Assembly: GCA_938008425.1 (NCBI GenBank)
Contig: CALLKH010000217.1
Coordinates: forward strand, 1 to 9,264
Length of the DNA stretch: 9,264 nucleotides
From: an uncultured Planctomycetaceae bacterium
GTDB lineage: Bacteria; Planctomycetota; Phycisphaerae; UBA1845; UTPLA1
Direction of reading: 5' to 3'
Shown here: in pieces, positions 1-6,451 of the stretch
Layout of the letters: each line of letters opens with the position of its first letter
Position numbering within the stretch: the first letter of the stretch is position 1
Made by a program: the position numbers and the translations under genes
The notes under the pieces: generated by a model
What the model was told of the DNA's origin: nothing
The model's input: only the letters and a program-made list of their open reading frames with translations
Databases searched by the model: none

Positions 1-1172
1 GTCTGAGGGTAGCCATTTCCGGAAACACCGTGGCAGTGAGCTCAATCCAGGAAGACAGCAGCGCCACCGGAGTCAACGGCGACCAGCTTGATAACAGCGC
101 GCCTGACTCCGGCGCCGTCTATGTCTTCGAACGTCACGAAACCACTTGGGAGCAGCATGCCTATCTCAAGGCTTCGAACGCAGGCGCGGGGGACTATTTC
201 GGTGTTTCGTTAGACCTGTCGGAGAACACCTTGGTCGTCGGGACTTGGTGGGAAGATAGCAACGCCACGGGCGTAAACGGCGATCAGGCCGACAACAGCG
301 CCACCGATTCCGGCGCGGCGTACGTCTTCGTTCGCCATTGTACGACCTGGAGCCAGCAGGCTTACTTCAAGGCATCGAACACTGATGCAGGAGACTGGTT
401 CGGCTACTCGGTTTCGGTAAGCGGCGACACGATTGTGGTCGGCGCCATCCAGGAGGCGAGCAGCGCCGCCGGAATAAATGGTAACCAGACCGACAACAGC
501 ACCATTCGGGCCGGCGCCGCCTATGTCTTCCAACGCAGCGATGGAATCTGGGGCCAGCAGGCCTACCTTAAGGCATCCAATCCCGAAGCCCACGACTGGT
601 TCGGAGCCTCAGTTGACGCTTGCGGTGACACGATCGTGATCGGGGCGAAGTTTGAGAATAGCAGCGCCACAGGCGTGAACGGAGACCAGTTCGACAACAG
701 CAGCCTGAATTCGGGGGCGGCCTATGTCTTCGTAAGAAACGGAACCACGTGGAGCCAGCAAGCCTATCTCAAGGCATCAAACACGGGAGCACAAGATTAT
801 TTTGGCAACTGGGTGGCGGTGTCAGGCGAAACGATCGTGATTGGAGCGCCGTCCGAAGCAAGCAGCGCGACCGGCATTAACGGAAACGGGGCCAACAACA
901 GCGCTCTTGAATCGGGTGCGGCTTACATCTTTTCGTTGCCGAAAGACTGGGACTCGGACGGCATCCTTGGGGACAACTGTGAATTCGTCGCGAATCCGGG
1001 ACAGGAGGACGCCGACGGCGACGGCGTGGGTGACGCCTGCGATGTTTGTCCTGACACGCCGATGGGGCTGCCGATCGACGCACAAGGTCGGCCCTTGCGT
1101 GATTGCAACCAGGATTGCATGTTCAACAGCGCCGACTTGCAGTGCATCGTTGACGAGCTATTGAATCAGTAG
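1..1172 (+). CDS. FG-GAP repeat secreted/surface protein, C-terminal part (5' end outside window)
   Basis: The frame is open from base 3 with no stop and already reads the end of a repeat there, so the gene begins upstream of the window; the GTG at 30 is not a real start. The visible part has five beta-propeller-like units of 67 residues, each with the pattern SG(D/E)TIVxGA, then xSSATGxNGxQxDNS, SGAAYVF, TTWxQQAYLKASN and D(W/Y)FG. These match FG-GAP/integrin-alpha-type repeats. At about 951-1058 follows an Asp-rich segment of the form DxDxDG..DNC...DADGDGVGDACDxCPDTP, resembling thrombospondin type 3 calcium-binding repeats. The last 24 residues (about 1098-1169) contain DCNQDC..NSADLQC, like half of a dockerin-type motif. 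Such proteins are normally exported and cell-surface or extracellular; the signal peptide would lie upstream. Ligand and role are unknown. The repeat architecture is clear; the dockerin resemblance is weaker. Confidence 0.85.
   Translation, partial: LRVAISGNTVAVSSIQEDSSATGVNGDQLDNSAPDSGAVYVFERHETTWEQHAYLKASNAGAGDYFGVSLDLSENTLVVGTWWEDSNATGVNGDQADNSATDSGAAYVFVRHCTTWSQQAYFKASNTDAGDWFGYSVSVSGDTIVVGAIQEASSAAGINGNQTDNSTIRAGAAYVFQRSDGIWGQQAYLKASNPEAHDWFGASVDACGDTIVIGAKFENSSATGVNGDQFDNSSLNSGAAYVFVRNGTTWSQQAYLKASNTGAQDYFGNWVAVSGETIVIGAPSEASSATGINGNGANNSALESGAAYIFSLPKDWDSDGILGDNCEFVANPGQEDADGDGVGDACDVCPDTPMGLPIDAQGRPLRDCNQDCMFNSADLQCIVDELLNQ
21..932 (+). repeat. Five in-frame tandem repeats of 201 bp (67 aa)
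   Basis: Units begin at the Gly/Glu-x-Thr positions 21, 222, 423, 624 and 825, each exactly 201 bp apart with no indel; the fifth is incomplete and runs into the calcium-binding segment near 932. The core TG(V/I)NG codons fall at 69, 270, 471, 672 and 873. The units are clearly homologous but diverged, for example Cys replaces other residues in units 2 and 4. The array continues off the left edge, so the total copy number is unknown. Confidence 0.9.
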
Positions 1173-1201
1173 CTGAATCGTTTCATGACGCCACAGTCAT
1201 C

Positions 1202-1227
1202 CTCGAAAGGCGGCATCGCCCTTCGAG
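1202..1227 (+). terminator. Hairpin after the FG-GAP gene, probable terminator
   Basis: Thirty bases after the stop at 1172 there is an inverted repeat with 11-base arms, CTCGAAAGGCG and CGCCCTTCGAG, containing one A-C mismatch and a 4-base GCAT loop. No T-run follows, so it is not a classical intrinsic terminator. It could still end or stabilise the upstream transcript. Confidence 0.45.
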
Positions 1228-1399
1228 CGCAGATATCACTCGATGCATCACCATTCTCAATGCGCCCTTCATCCCGAACAGGTATCCAAGATCCACGCCG
1301 GACTCAAACCCGGCGAACGTCTTGAATCGGACGGTCGGGCACTGCTCGAATCCGGTCGGACCAGCTTAATCACTCATCGCCTTGGCCGGTCAGCACGAC

Positions 1400-1405
1400 T
1401 ATACT
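1400..1405 (+). promoter_or_regulatory. Possible -10 element (TATACT) ahead of the GAF-SpoIIE gene
   Basis: TATACT matches the sigma-70 -10 consensus at five of six positions and lies 59 bases before the preferred ATG at 1465. No good -35 box sits 16-18 bases upstream; TTGGCC at 1382-1387 is only 12 bases away. The call rests on the hexamer and position. The rest of the gap between 1228 and 1399 shows nothing I can name. Confidence 0.25.
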
Positions 1406-1453
1406 GCCGAAATCGATTGCCCGTTTTGCTCCGCATCCGGCCGTTCGCTTACC

Positions 1454-1460
1454 GGGGAAA
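1454..1460 (+). promoter_or_regulatory. Ribosome binding site that fixes the start at 1465
   Basis: GGGGAAA lies 4 bases before the ATG at 1465. An in-frame ATG at 1243 gives 74 extra residues that look like translated non-coding DNA (rich in His, Arg and Leu) and precedes the candidate -10 at 1400, so the shorter start is preferred. Confidence 0.5.
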
Positions 1461-1464
1461 GACG

Positions 1465-2763
1465 ATGACGCCCAAGCAGACCGTTCCTCACGTCGAAAAG
1501 CCGCCCTGGCGGGAGAAGCTCGACTACGTGCTGGAAACCATGCGGGAACTCAGCACGCAGACCGATCCGCAGGAGATGGTCCGCGCTTATGGCCGCCGCA
1601 TCAATTCGCTGTTGCCGGCCGACCGGCGCATGTCGCTGAGCCGTCGAAACCTGGCCAATCCTTACGTCAAGATCACGCGCTACACCGGCTGGGAGGAGAG
1701 CATCAACCCCTGGCTCCAGCCCGAACGCCTGCCGGTGCTCAAGGGCGGCCTGCTCGCTGACCTGATCTACGGCAACGAACCTGTCATCATCGATGACTTC
1801 TCCATCGACAAGAGCGATCCCGCCTATGCCTACCTCGAAGGACTTGGTTCGCTGATGGCGATACCGCTCTTCGACAAGGGCGAAGGCCTGAACATGGTCG
1901 TCATCGGCCGCCGATCCGCCGACGCCTTTGATCGCGAGCAGCTGGCCGACTGGGTCTGGATGAGCAACCTCTTCGGCCGTGCGACGCAGACGCTGGTCAT
2001 CGCCGACGAGCTAAAGCGGGCCTATCACGAACTCGACAAGGAGATGGAGAAAGTCGGCGACATCCAGCGCAAGCTGCTGCCCGAGGTGCTGCCCAAAATC
2101 CCGACGCTCGATCTCGCCGCCTATTACAAGACATCGCAGCGCGCCGGCGGCGACCATTACGAATTCTTCGAGCTGCCCGAGGGCCGTTGGGGCATCTTGA
2201 TCTCCGACGTCAGCGGCCACGGCACCCCCGCCGCCGTCGTCGCCGCCATCACCCACGGCTTGGGCATGGCCTACGCGGGACCCGACAGCCCGCCAAGCCT
2301 GCCGCTCAAATTCCTGAACGAACATCTCACGGATCGCTATACCGCCCGCATCGGCGGGTTCGTCACCGCATTCTTCGCGATATACGACCCCAAAACCCGG
2401 CGGCTCGATTATTCCAGCGCGGGGCACAATCCGCCCCGCCTCAAGCGATGCCTCGACGGCTCGATCGTTTCGCTCGATCGAGCACAGAGCCTGCCGATGG
2501 GCATCATGCGCGAGGCCGAGTACATCAACGCCCATCACGACTGCCTGCCCGGCGATCAGATCGTTTTCTACACCGACGGCATCACCGAGGCCATGAATCC
2601 GCAGGGTAAGATGTTCGGCGTTGAACGGCTGGATCAGGTGCTTGAGAATTGTGCGCTGACGGCGGATGGGCTGATCAACTCCGTCATCGAGGCCGTGGAA
2701 GGATTTTCAGAAGGCCACGCTGCGGACGACGATCGAACCATGATCGTTGCCAAGGTGTCATGA
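1465..2763 (+). CDS. GAF domain plus PP2C/SpoIIE-type serine phosphatase (RsbU-like)
   Basis: With the start at 1465 the protein has 432 residues. Residues about 20-175 form a GAF-like sensor domain. A short charged helix (about 180-200, ELKRAYHELDKEMEK) leads into the SpoIIE/PP2C catalytic domain, which starts at QRKLLPE (201-207). Visible phosphatase motifs are AGGDHYE (227-233), SDVSGHG (247-253), AGHNPP (319-324), LPMGI, YTDGITEA (369-376) and the terminal DDDRT (421-425). The acidic residues D230, D248, D371 and D421-423 fit the metal-binding positions of the family. There are no membrane segments, so it is probably cytosolic. Family members dephosphorylate anti-sigma-factor antagonists or other phosphoserine partners in response to a signal read by the GAF domain; the actual ligand and partner cannot be read here, and no STAS or anti-sigma gene is adjacent. 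It is followed after 18 bases by the DUF4286-like gene, probably in one operon. Confidence 0.9.
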   Translation: MTPKQTVPHVEKPPWREKLDYVLETMRELSTQTDPQEMVRAYGRRINSLLPADRRMSLSRRNLANPYVKITRYTGWEESINPWLQPERLPVLKGGLLADLIYGNEPVIIDDFSIDKSDPAYAYLEGLGSLMAIPLFDKGEGLNMVVIGRRSADAFDREQLADWVWMSNLFGRATQTLVIADELKRAYHELDKEMEKVGDIQRKLLPEVLPKIPTLDLAAYYKTSQRAGGDHYEFFELPEGRWGILISDVSGHGTPAAVVAAITHGLGMAYAGPDSPPSLPLKFLNEHLTDRYTARIGGFVTAFFAIYDPKTRRLDYSSAGHNPPRLKRCLDGSIVSLDRAQSLPMGIMREAEYINAHHDCLPGDQIVFYTDGITEAMNPQGKMFGVERLDQVLENCALTADGLINSVIEAVEGFSEGHAADDDRTMIVAKVS

Positions 2764-2781
2764 CGCTGACGTGAGGTACCC

Positions 2782-3102
2782 ATGTCGGGATACTACTACG
2801 AAGTCTGTGCGACGTTCACCGATTCCGCGCTGGCCGACGAATGGCTTAAATGGATGGGTGACGAGCACATTGCCGACCTGCTCAAGGCCGGCGCCCTGTC
2901 CGGCCGAGCGGTGCGGCTCGACGCCGAGCATTCATCGGAGTCGACGGTGACGCGGCTCGTCGCCCAGTATGAATTCAAGGATCGCGCCGCGTTTGACGCC
3001 TACATCCGCGACCACGCCCCGCGCCTCCGCGCCGAAGGGCTGAAGCGATTCCCGGCGGACCAGGTTTCCTACCAGCGCCGCGCCGGAGAGATCGTGGCCT
3101 GA
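2782..3102 (+). CDS. DUF4286-like small protein
   Basis: 106 residues with a GAGG ribosome binding site at 2773-2776, five bases before the ATG. The N-terminal half, YYYEV.ATF.D..LADEWLKWM.DEHIADLLKAGA, followed by an aromatic/basic strand (TRLVAQYEF) and the segment AAFDAYIRDHAPRLRAEGLKRFP, has the layout of the DUF4286 family, a ferredoxin-like-fold group of soluble bacterial proteins of about 100 residues resembling dimeric alpha/beta barrels. No catalytic function is established for the family. The 18-base gap after the phosphatase gene suggests co-transcription, and this is the last gene before the convergent zinc operon. The family call comes from pattern recognition only. Confidence 0.75.
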   Translation: MSGYYYEVCATFTDSALADEWLKWMGDEHIADLLKAGALSGRAVRLDAEHSSESTVTRLVAQYEFKDRAAFDAYIRDHAPRLRAEGLKRFPADQVSYQRRAGEIVA

Positions 3103-3106
3103 GGCC

Positions 3107-3150
3107 GGCGACTTGGCGACAACGCCCGCTATCCCCATCCGTCGTCGCCA
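3107..3150. other. Short inverted repeat between convergent genes
   Basis: TGGCGAC at 3114-3120 pairs with GTCGCCA at 3144-3150, and GGCGAC at 3107-3112 can pair with the same right arm. The loop is 23 bases or more and there is no T-run on either strand. It lies in the only gap between the converging DUF4286-like gene and znuB, where a two-way terminator would be expected, but the structure is weak. Confidence 0.2.
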
Positions 3151-3154
3151 CGCC

Positions 3155-4000
3155 CTACGACGTTCGAAATCGAAAAACCCGCTTTCCAACCAGCACGAGC
3201 AGATATGCCCCGCCCGCGAGGACGATCGTCATCGCTCCCGCCGGCAGATCCGGGCCGAAGCTGAGCGACAGGCCGCCGATCGTGAAGATCGCGCTGAGCC
3301 CGATCGAAATCAACATCATCTGCCACAGCGTGCGTGAGAAATGCCCCGCCACCGCGACCGGCAGCGTCAAAAGCGCGATGACCAGCACGATGCCGACCAC
3401 CGTGATCAGCAGCACGACCGTCAGCGCCGTCAGGCAGAGGAGCAGAAGGTAAAACATCTCCGTCTTCATGCCGCGAAGAAGCGCGAACTCGCTGTCAAAG
3501 CAGACGGCCAGAAACTGGTTGTAAAACAACACCCCCGCCAGAACGATCAGCGCATCGAGCGCCGCCAGCATCCACAGGTTCGACTTTGTCACCATCAGGA
3601 TGTTGCCGAACAAATAGCTCATCAATTCCTGGTTGTAGCCCGGCGTCATGTGAATGAAGAGCACGCCCACCGCCATGCCGATCGCCCAGAGCGCACCGAT
3701 CACCGTGTCCTCGCGCTCTTTGGCGCGCAGACTGACCAGCCCGATGATCAGCGCCGCCGCAAGCGCCGCGACGACGGCGCCATAGATCGGATGCGCCCAC
3801 CCGAGGCCGTGAACCGTCTGAAGGTATCTCGCCGCCCCCATGCCGCCGAGCACGCAATGGGCGATGCCGCCGGCGATGTAGGTGATTCGCCGCGTGACCA
3901 CGTACGTTCCCACGATGCCGCAGGCGACGCTGGCGAGCAGGCCCGTCGCCACGGCGCGCATGAGAAAGTCGTATTTCAGTACCGCGGAGAAAAACTCCAT
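3155..4000 (-). CDS. znuB: Zinc ABC transporter, permease subunit ZnuB
   Basis: 281 residues, the usual length for the ABC-3 permease family (ZnuB/MntB/TroC). It is almost entirely hydrophobic, with about eight predicted membrane helices. Family hallmarks include the N-terminal AVATGLLASVACGIVGTYVV, the YIAGGIAHCVLGGMG helix, the E-rich loop AKEREDTVIGALWAIGMAVG and the conserved LLTLPVAVA segment near the C-terminus. It forms the membrane channel for metal delivered by ZnuA, driven by ZnuC. The ATG at 4000 lies 12 bases after the znuC stop, with a GAGG overlapping that stop codon as ribosome binding site. The metal is taken to be zinc because of the His-rich binding protein in the same operon; manganese transporters use the same permease family. 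Confidence 0.9.
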   Translation of the reverse strand: MEFFSAVLKYDFLMRAVATGLLASVACGIVGTYVVTRRITYIAGGIAHCVLGGMGAARYLQTVHGLGWAHPIYGAVVAALAAALIIGLVSLRAKEREDTVIGALWAIGMAVGVLFIHMTPGYNQELMSYLFGNILMVTKSNLWMLAALDALIVLAGVLFYNQFLAVCFDSEFALLRGMKTEMFYLLLLCLTALTVVLLITVVGIVLVIALLTLPVAVAGHFSRTLWQMMLISIGLSAIFTIGGLSLSFGPDLPAGAMTIVLAGGAYLLVLVGKRVFRFRTS

Positions 4001-4012
4001 GTCCGGCGAGCC

Positions 4013-4807
4013 TCACTTGTGCTTGTGATCGTGCATGATGATCCGCATGTCGCGGCCGTACATGTCGCTGATGAAATCGCCGGCGATCTCGCCGGCCGGA
4101 TGAACATCGACCTTGCGATTGACGCAGACGATGGTCTTCACAAAGTTGGAGACGTATCCGACGTCATGGGAGACCATGACCAGCGTCATGGTCTCGTTGA
4201 GCACATGGAGCAGGTCGAAGAGATCATTCTGTGAAGCGATGTCGAGATTCGACGTCGGCTCGTCGAGCACGAGTATCTCGGGATCACACGCCAGCGCCCG
4301 CGCGATCAGCACACGCTGCCGCTGACCGCCCGACAGCGCCGAGAACGGCCGCCGCTTCAATTCGGCAAGTCCCACGCGCGCGAGCGCCTCGACGGCCCGC
4401 TCCTTTTCAGATTTCCCGTACGGCCCAACGCCGAGCGTGTGCCCGATCCGCCCCATCAAGACCACTTCGAGCACGGTGATGGGAAACTGAAGATCGAGCC
4501 GGGCATGCTGCGGCATGTAGCCCACCCGCCGCCGCGTATCGCACGGATCTCCGCCGAGAAGTCGAATCGCGCCGGACTGGGGTTGAAGGAGGCCGATCAT
4601 CAGGCGAAGCAGCGTTGTCTTGCCGCCGCCGTTCGGGCCGACCAGACAGGCGAAATCGCCGCGCCGGATTCGCACCGTCGCATCGCGCAGAACCGGCGAG
4701 TCCGCCGTATAGGCGAACGACACCTTCTCGATCTCCACCACCCTGTCGTCGTTCGCTGTCGTCAAGCGTTTGAGTTCCCGTGAATAATCCCGAGGCCGTC
4801 CGGCCAT
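4013..4807 (-). CDS. znuC: Zinc ABC transporter, ATP-binding subunit ZnuC
   Basis: 264 residues from the ATG at 4807. It has Walker A GPNGGGKTT (57-65), Q-loop MPQ (98-100), signature LSGGQRQR (158-165), Walker B ILVLDEP (178-184) and switch histidine H214 (VSHD). It energises import through ZnuB from the cytoplasmic face. The start is uncertain: the ATG at 4807 is only 8 bases past a strong hairpin and has no visible Shine-Dalgarno sequence. In-frame TTG at 4765 (GGGAA 9 bases ahead) and GTG at 4741 are alternatives that would bring the N-terminus closer to the family's usual (VVEIEKVSFAY close to the start). The C-terminus ends MHDHKHK, a small His cluster that could bind zinc; this is an inference. 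It lies between znuA and znuB on the same strand. Confidence 0.92.
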   Translation of the reverse strand: MAGRPRDYSRELKRLTTANDDRVVEIEKVSFAYTADSPVLRDATVRIRRGDFACLVGPNGGGKTTLLRLMIGLLQPQSGAIRLLGGDPCDTRRRVGYMPQHARLDLQFPITVLEVVLMGRIGHTLGVGPYGKSEKERAVEALARVGLAELKRRPFSALSGGQRQRVLIARALACDPEILVLDEPTSNLDIASQNDLFDLLHVLNETMTLVMVSHDVGYVSNFVKTIVCVNRKVDVHPAGEIAGDFISDMYGRDMRIIMHDHKHK

Positions 4808-4815
4808 TACGAAAC

Positions 4816-4843
4816 GGCCGGGAAGTTCTCAATCTTCCCGGCC
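4816..4843 (-). terminator. Strong hairpin between znuA and znuC (attenuator or mRNA stabiliser)
   Basis: GGCCGGGAAG at 4816-4825 and CTTCCCGGCC at 4834-4843 form a perfect 10-bp stem with an 8-base loop. On the minus strand it begins 14 bases after the znuA stop and is followed by GTTTCGT, a short T-rich stretch, then the first possible ATG of znuC. It is either a leaky intrinsic terminator lowering znuCB relative to znuA, or a 3' stabilising stem for the znuA message. Confidence 0.65.
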
Positions 4844-4857
4844 TGGTCGACTCGTAT

Positions 4858-5859
4858 CTATCGTTGCAACGCCGCGGCGATCTTCGCCGCCATGTCCCGC
4901 AGATTCTCAATGTAGTCGCCCGAGAGCGGATCGATCGACTCGACCGAACCGCCGATGGATTCCGCCAGCGCCTTCGTGCTCGTCGCGCCGAACTGTGCCT
5001 GGACAAAAATCAGCTTCACCTTCGCCGCCTTGGCCTGATCGATGAGCCGCGCAAGCTGCTGGGCGCTGGGCTCCCGGCCGGCGATTTCGACGGCCTTCTG
5101 CTTGAGGCCGTAGGCCTCGGTGAAATACCCGAACGCCGGGTGAAACACGAAAATCGTCTGCCCGGCGAAGGGCTTGAGCTTGGCCGCGAGTTCGGCGTCG
5201 AGGGCGTCCATGTCCGCGGAGAAGGCGGCATAGCTGCGTTCGAAGGCGTCGGCGTGGTCGGGATCGAGCCGCTTCATCGTCTCGCACATCGTCCGAGCCT
5301 GGATCTTGGCGAGCCGCGGAGAAAGCCAGATGTGCGGATCGAATTCGCCTTCGCAGGCGAAGAGATCCTCGTGAGCGTGAGCATGGTCATGATCATGGTC
5401 GTGGTCGTGATCGGCGTGTTCATCACCTTCGCCCGGCGCCCGCTCGACGTGATAGGCCGACTCGCTGGCGTCCATCCGCCGAAGCGGCACATCCTGGCGC
5501 GTATCCACCATCTCCAGGTTGGGATACATGTCGGCGAGCTTCTTCACGATCGACTGTTCAAAGAGCACGCCGATGCAAAACAGCACGCGATCCTCGGAGA
5601 GCGACGCCAACTGCTTGGGGGTGGGCTCGTACGTCGAGTGCGACTGACCCGCGCCGAGAATCACCGACACATCCACGTGCTCACCACCGATGCGTCGGGC
5701 GAAGTAGCCTTGCGGTGGAATGCTCACGGCGACGCGGAGCTTGCCGCCGGTCGACGACCCCGCCGGCGCGTCGCTCGACGGACTGCAGCCGGCCACCAAG
5801 AGGAGGCCGAGCAACATCAATGCCGAAGGCCGAAGTAGGTTGAAATTGAAACGGGTCAT
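4858..5859 (-). CDS. znuA: Zinc ABC transporter, substrate-binding lipoprotein ZnuA
   Basis: 333 residues from the ATG at 5859. The N-terminus is a lipoprotein signal: basic start, hydrophobic stretch and lipobox LVAGC with the lipidated Cys at 25. The mature part is a cluster A-I metal-binding protein. Probable zinc ligands are H74 (in GQSHSTYEPTP), H176 (DPHIWLSPR), H240 (FVFHPAFGYF) and D310 (IDPL), matching the family pattern. Between the first two is an acidic/His-rich loop (about 147-164, repeated His-Asp and His-Ala pairs) typical of zinc-specific ZnuA proteins rather than manganese ones. It captures zinc outside the cytoplasmic membrane and passes it to ZnuB. An in-frame GTG at 5871 exists, but it overlaps the AGGTG that best serves as ribosome binding site for the ATG at 5859. 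It is the first gene of the operon. Confidence 0.93.
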   Translation of the reverse strand: MTRFNFNLLRPSALMLLGLLLVAGCSPSSDAPAGSSTGGKLRVAVSIPPQGYFARRIGGEHVDVSVILGAGQSHSTYEPTPKQLASLSEDRVLFCIGVLFEQSIVKKLADMYPNLEMVDTRQDVPLRRMDASESAYHVERAPGEGDEHADHDHDHDHDHAHAHEDLFACEGEFDPHIWLSPRLAKIQARTMCETMKRLDPDHADAFERSYAAFSADMDALDAELAAKLKPFAGQTIFVFHPAFGYFTEAYGLKQKAVEIAGREPSAQQLARLIDQAKAAKVKLIFVQAQFGATSTKALAESIGGSVESIDPLSGDYIENLRDMAAKIAAALQR

Positions 5860-5868
5860 GCGGCGCGA

Positions 5869-5873
5869 CACCT
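5869..5873 (-). promoter_or_regulatory. Ribosome binding site of znuA
   Basis: AGGTG on the minus strand, 9 bases ahead of the ATG at 5859. It overlaps the GTG at 5871, an alternative start that would have no such site of its own. Confidence 0.5.
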
Positions 5874-5936
5874 GACTATCGCCGACACCCGCCGCAACGA
5901 ACCAGTCGATGTCGGCATGAGCGTCGAGAGCGAAGC

Positions 5937-5965
5937 AGTATTACATTGTAATACACAGCCGTCAA
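5937..5965 (-). promoter_or_regulatory. Candidate znuA promoter
   Basis: On the minus strand TTGACG (5965-5960) matches the -35 consensus at five of six positions. It is followed by a 17-base spacer and AATACT (5942-5937), a weaker -10 with four of six matches. The predicted transcript start is near 5930, giving a leader of about 70 bases before the ATG at 5859. The palindrome at 5938-5954 covers most of the spacer and the -10 box. Confidence 0.45.
5938..5954. promoter_or_regulatory. Perfect 17-bp palindrome, putative Zur (Fur-family) operator
   Basis: GTATTACATTGTAATAC reads as two perfect 8-base arms around a single central T. It is AT-rich in a GC-rich neighbourhood, lies 79 bases upstream of the znuA ATG and overlaps the candidate promoter, as expected for a repressor site. 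Zur boxes vary between phyla but are AT-rich palindromes of about this size. The Zur assignment is inferred from position ahead of zinc uptake genes; no regulator gene is in the window. Confidence 0.65.
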
Positions 5966-6051
5966 AATGTCCCGCACCCCCAAATTCACCCCGCCCGGCC
6001 CGCTGCTCCGCGAGATTCGCTACCCCAGCAGGCCGGCAACGCATCCGCCGT

Positions 6052-6082
6052 AAAAGAAAAGGGCGTCCAGCAGGGACGCCCT
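6052..6082 (-). terminator. Intrinsic terminator of flgM
   Basis: GGGCGTCC (6061-6068) and GGACGCCC (6074-6081) pair perfectly around a 5-base loop, with one more A-T pair at 6060/6082. Reading the minus strand, the stem is followed directly by TTTTCTTTT (6060-6052). It lies about 80 bases beyond the flgM stop and separates flgM from the znu promoter on the same strand. Confidence 0.85.
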
Positions 6083-6159
6083 CATCAGAAATACTGTCTC
6101 AGTCCGCCGAAGACTCAACCGCGGCCGATCCAAACCGGCTGCCACCCCCGGCTTCCGGC

Positions 6160-6438
6160 TTACAGTTCGGAGAACAGCCGATCCACGGCCGTGCTGAGCT
6201 TGTCATCGACGGTGTACGTGCCGTTCTGAATCGAGTTACGAATGTCGACGATCTTTCGCGCCCGGGCTTCGGGCAATTCAGCCAACCGGCTCAGAAACGC
6301 TGCGACTTCCGAAATCTCAACCTGATCGCCCCGTTCGTCGCGCGCCTCGACGGGGGCCGCCTTCTTGAAAGCCTGGTGGGCAAACTCACGCAGGGTGGCG
6401 CTCGATGCCAAAGTTCCAACTCCATTCACGTCCGTCAT
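6160..6438 (-). CDS. flgM: Anti-sigma-28 factor FlgM
   Basis: 92 residues, a normal FlgM length. The N-terminal third is polar and probably disordered, as in the family. The C-terminal part (about 37-92) carries the sigma-binding pattern: D.VEIS..AAFLSRLAELPEAR..KI.DIR..I..GTYTVD.KL..AVDRLF.EL. FlgM holds the flagellar sigma factor FliA inactive until the hook-basal body is complete and FlgM is exported, so the host should be flagellated or have been so. The ATG at 6438 has a strong AGGAAGG site 6 bases upstream. No other flagellar gene is in the window; the gene appears monocistronic, with its own terminator downstream. Confidence 0.85.
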   Translation of the reverse strand: MTDVNGVGTLASSATLREFAHQAFKKAAPVEARDERGDQVEISEVAAFLSRLAELPEARARKIVDIRNSIQNGTYTVDDKLSTAVDRLFSEL

Positions 6439-6451
6439 GATTAACCTTCCT

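Noticed and set aside
21..932. Regular repeats as a possible CRISPR or non-coding tandem array
   Set aside because: The 201-bp units are in frame and translate to FG-GAP-type protein repeats; there is no short repeat-spacer structure.
1243..1464. N-terminal extension of the GAF-SpoIIE protein from the ATG at 1243
   Set aside because: The 74 extra residues look unlike coding sequence, there is no ribosome site at 1243, and a good one precedes the ATG at 1465.
3341..4234. 297-codon open frame on the plus strand across znuB and the znuC end
   Set aside because: It is antisense to clear ABC transporter genes, composed mostly of Arg, His, Asp and Gln, and matches no domain; it is a product of high GC.
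4780..5838. 352-codon open frame on the plus strand over znuA
   Set aside because: It is antisense to the well-supported ZnuA lipoprotein and shows no domain.
5917..6444. 175-codon plus-strand frame over the znu promoter, terminator and flgM
   Set aside because: It runs through an intrinsic terminator and antisense to FlgM, with low-complexity composition.
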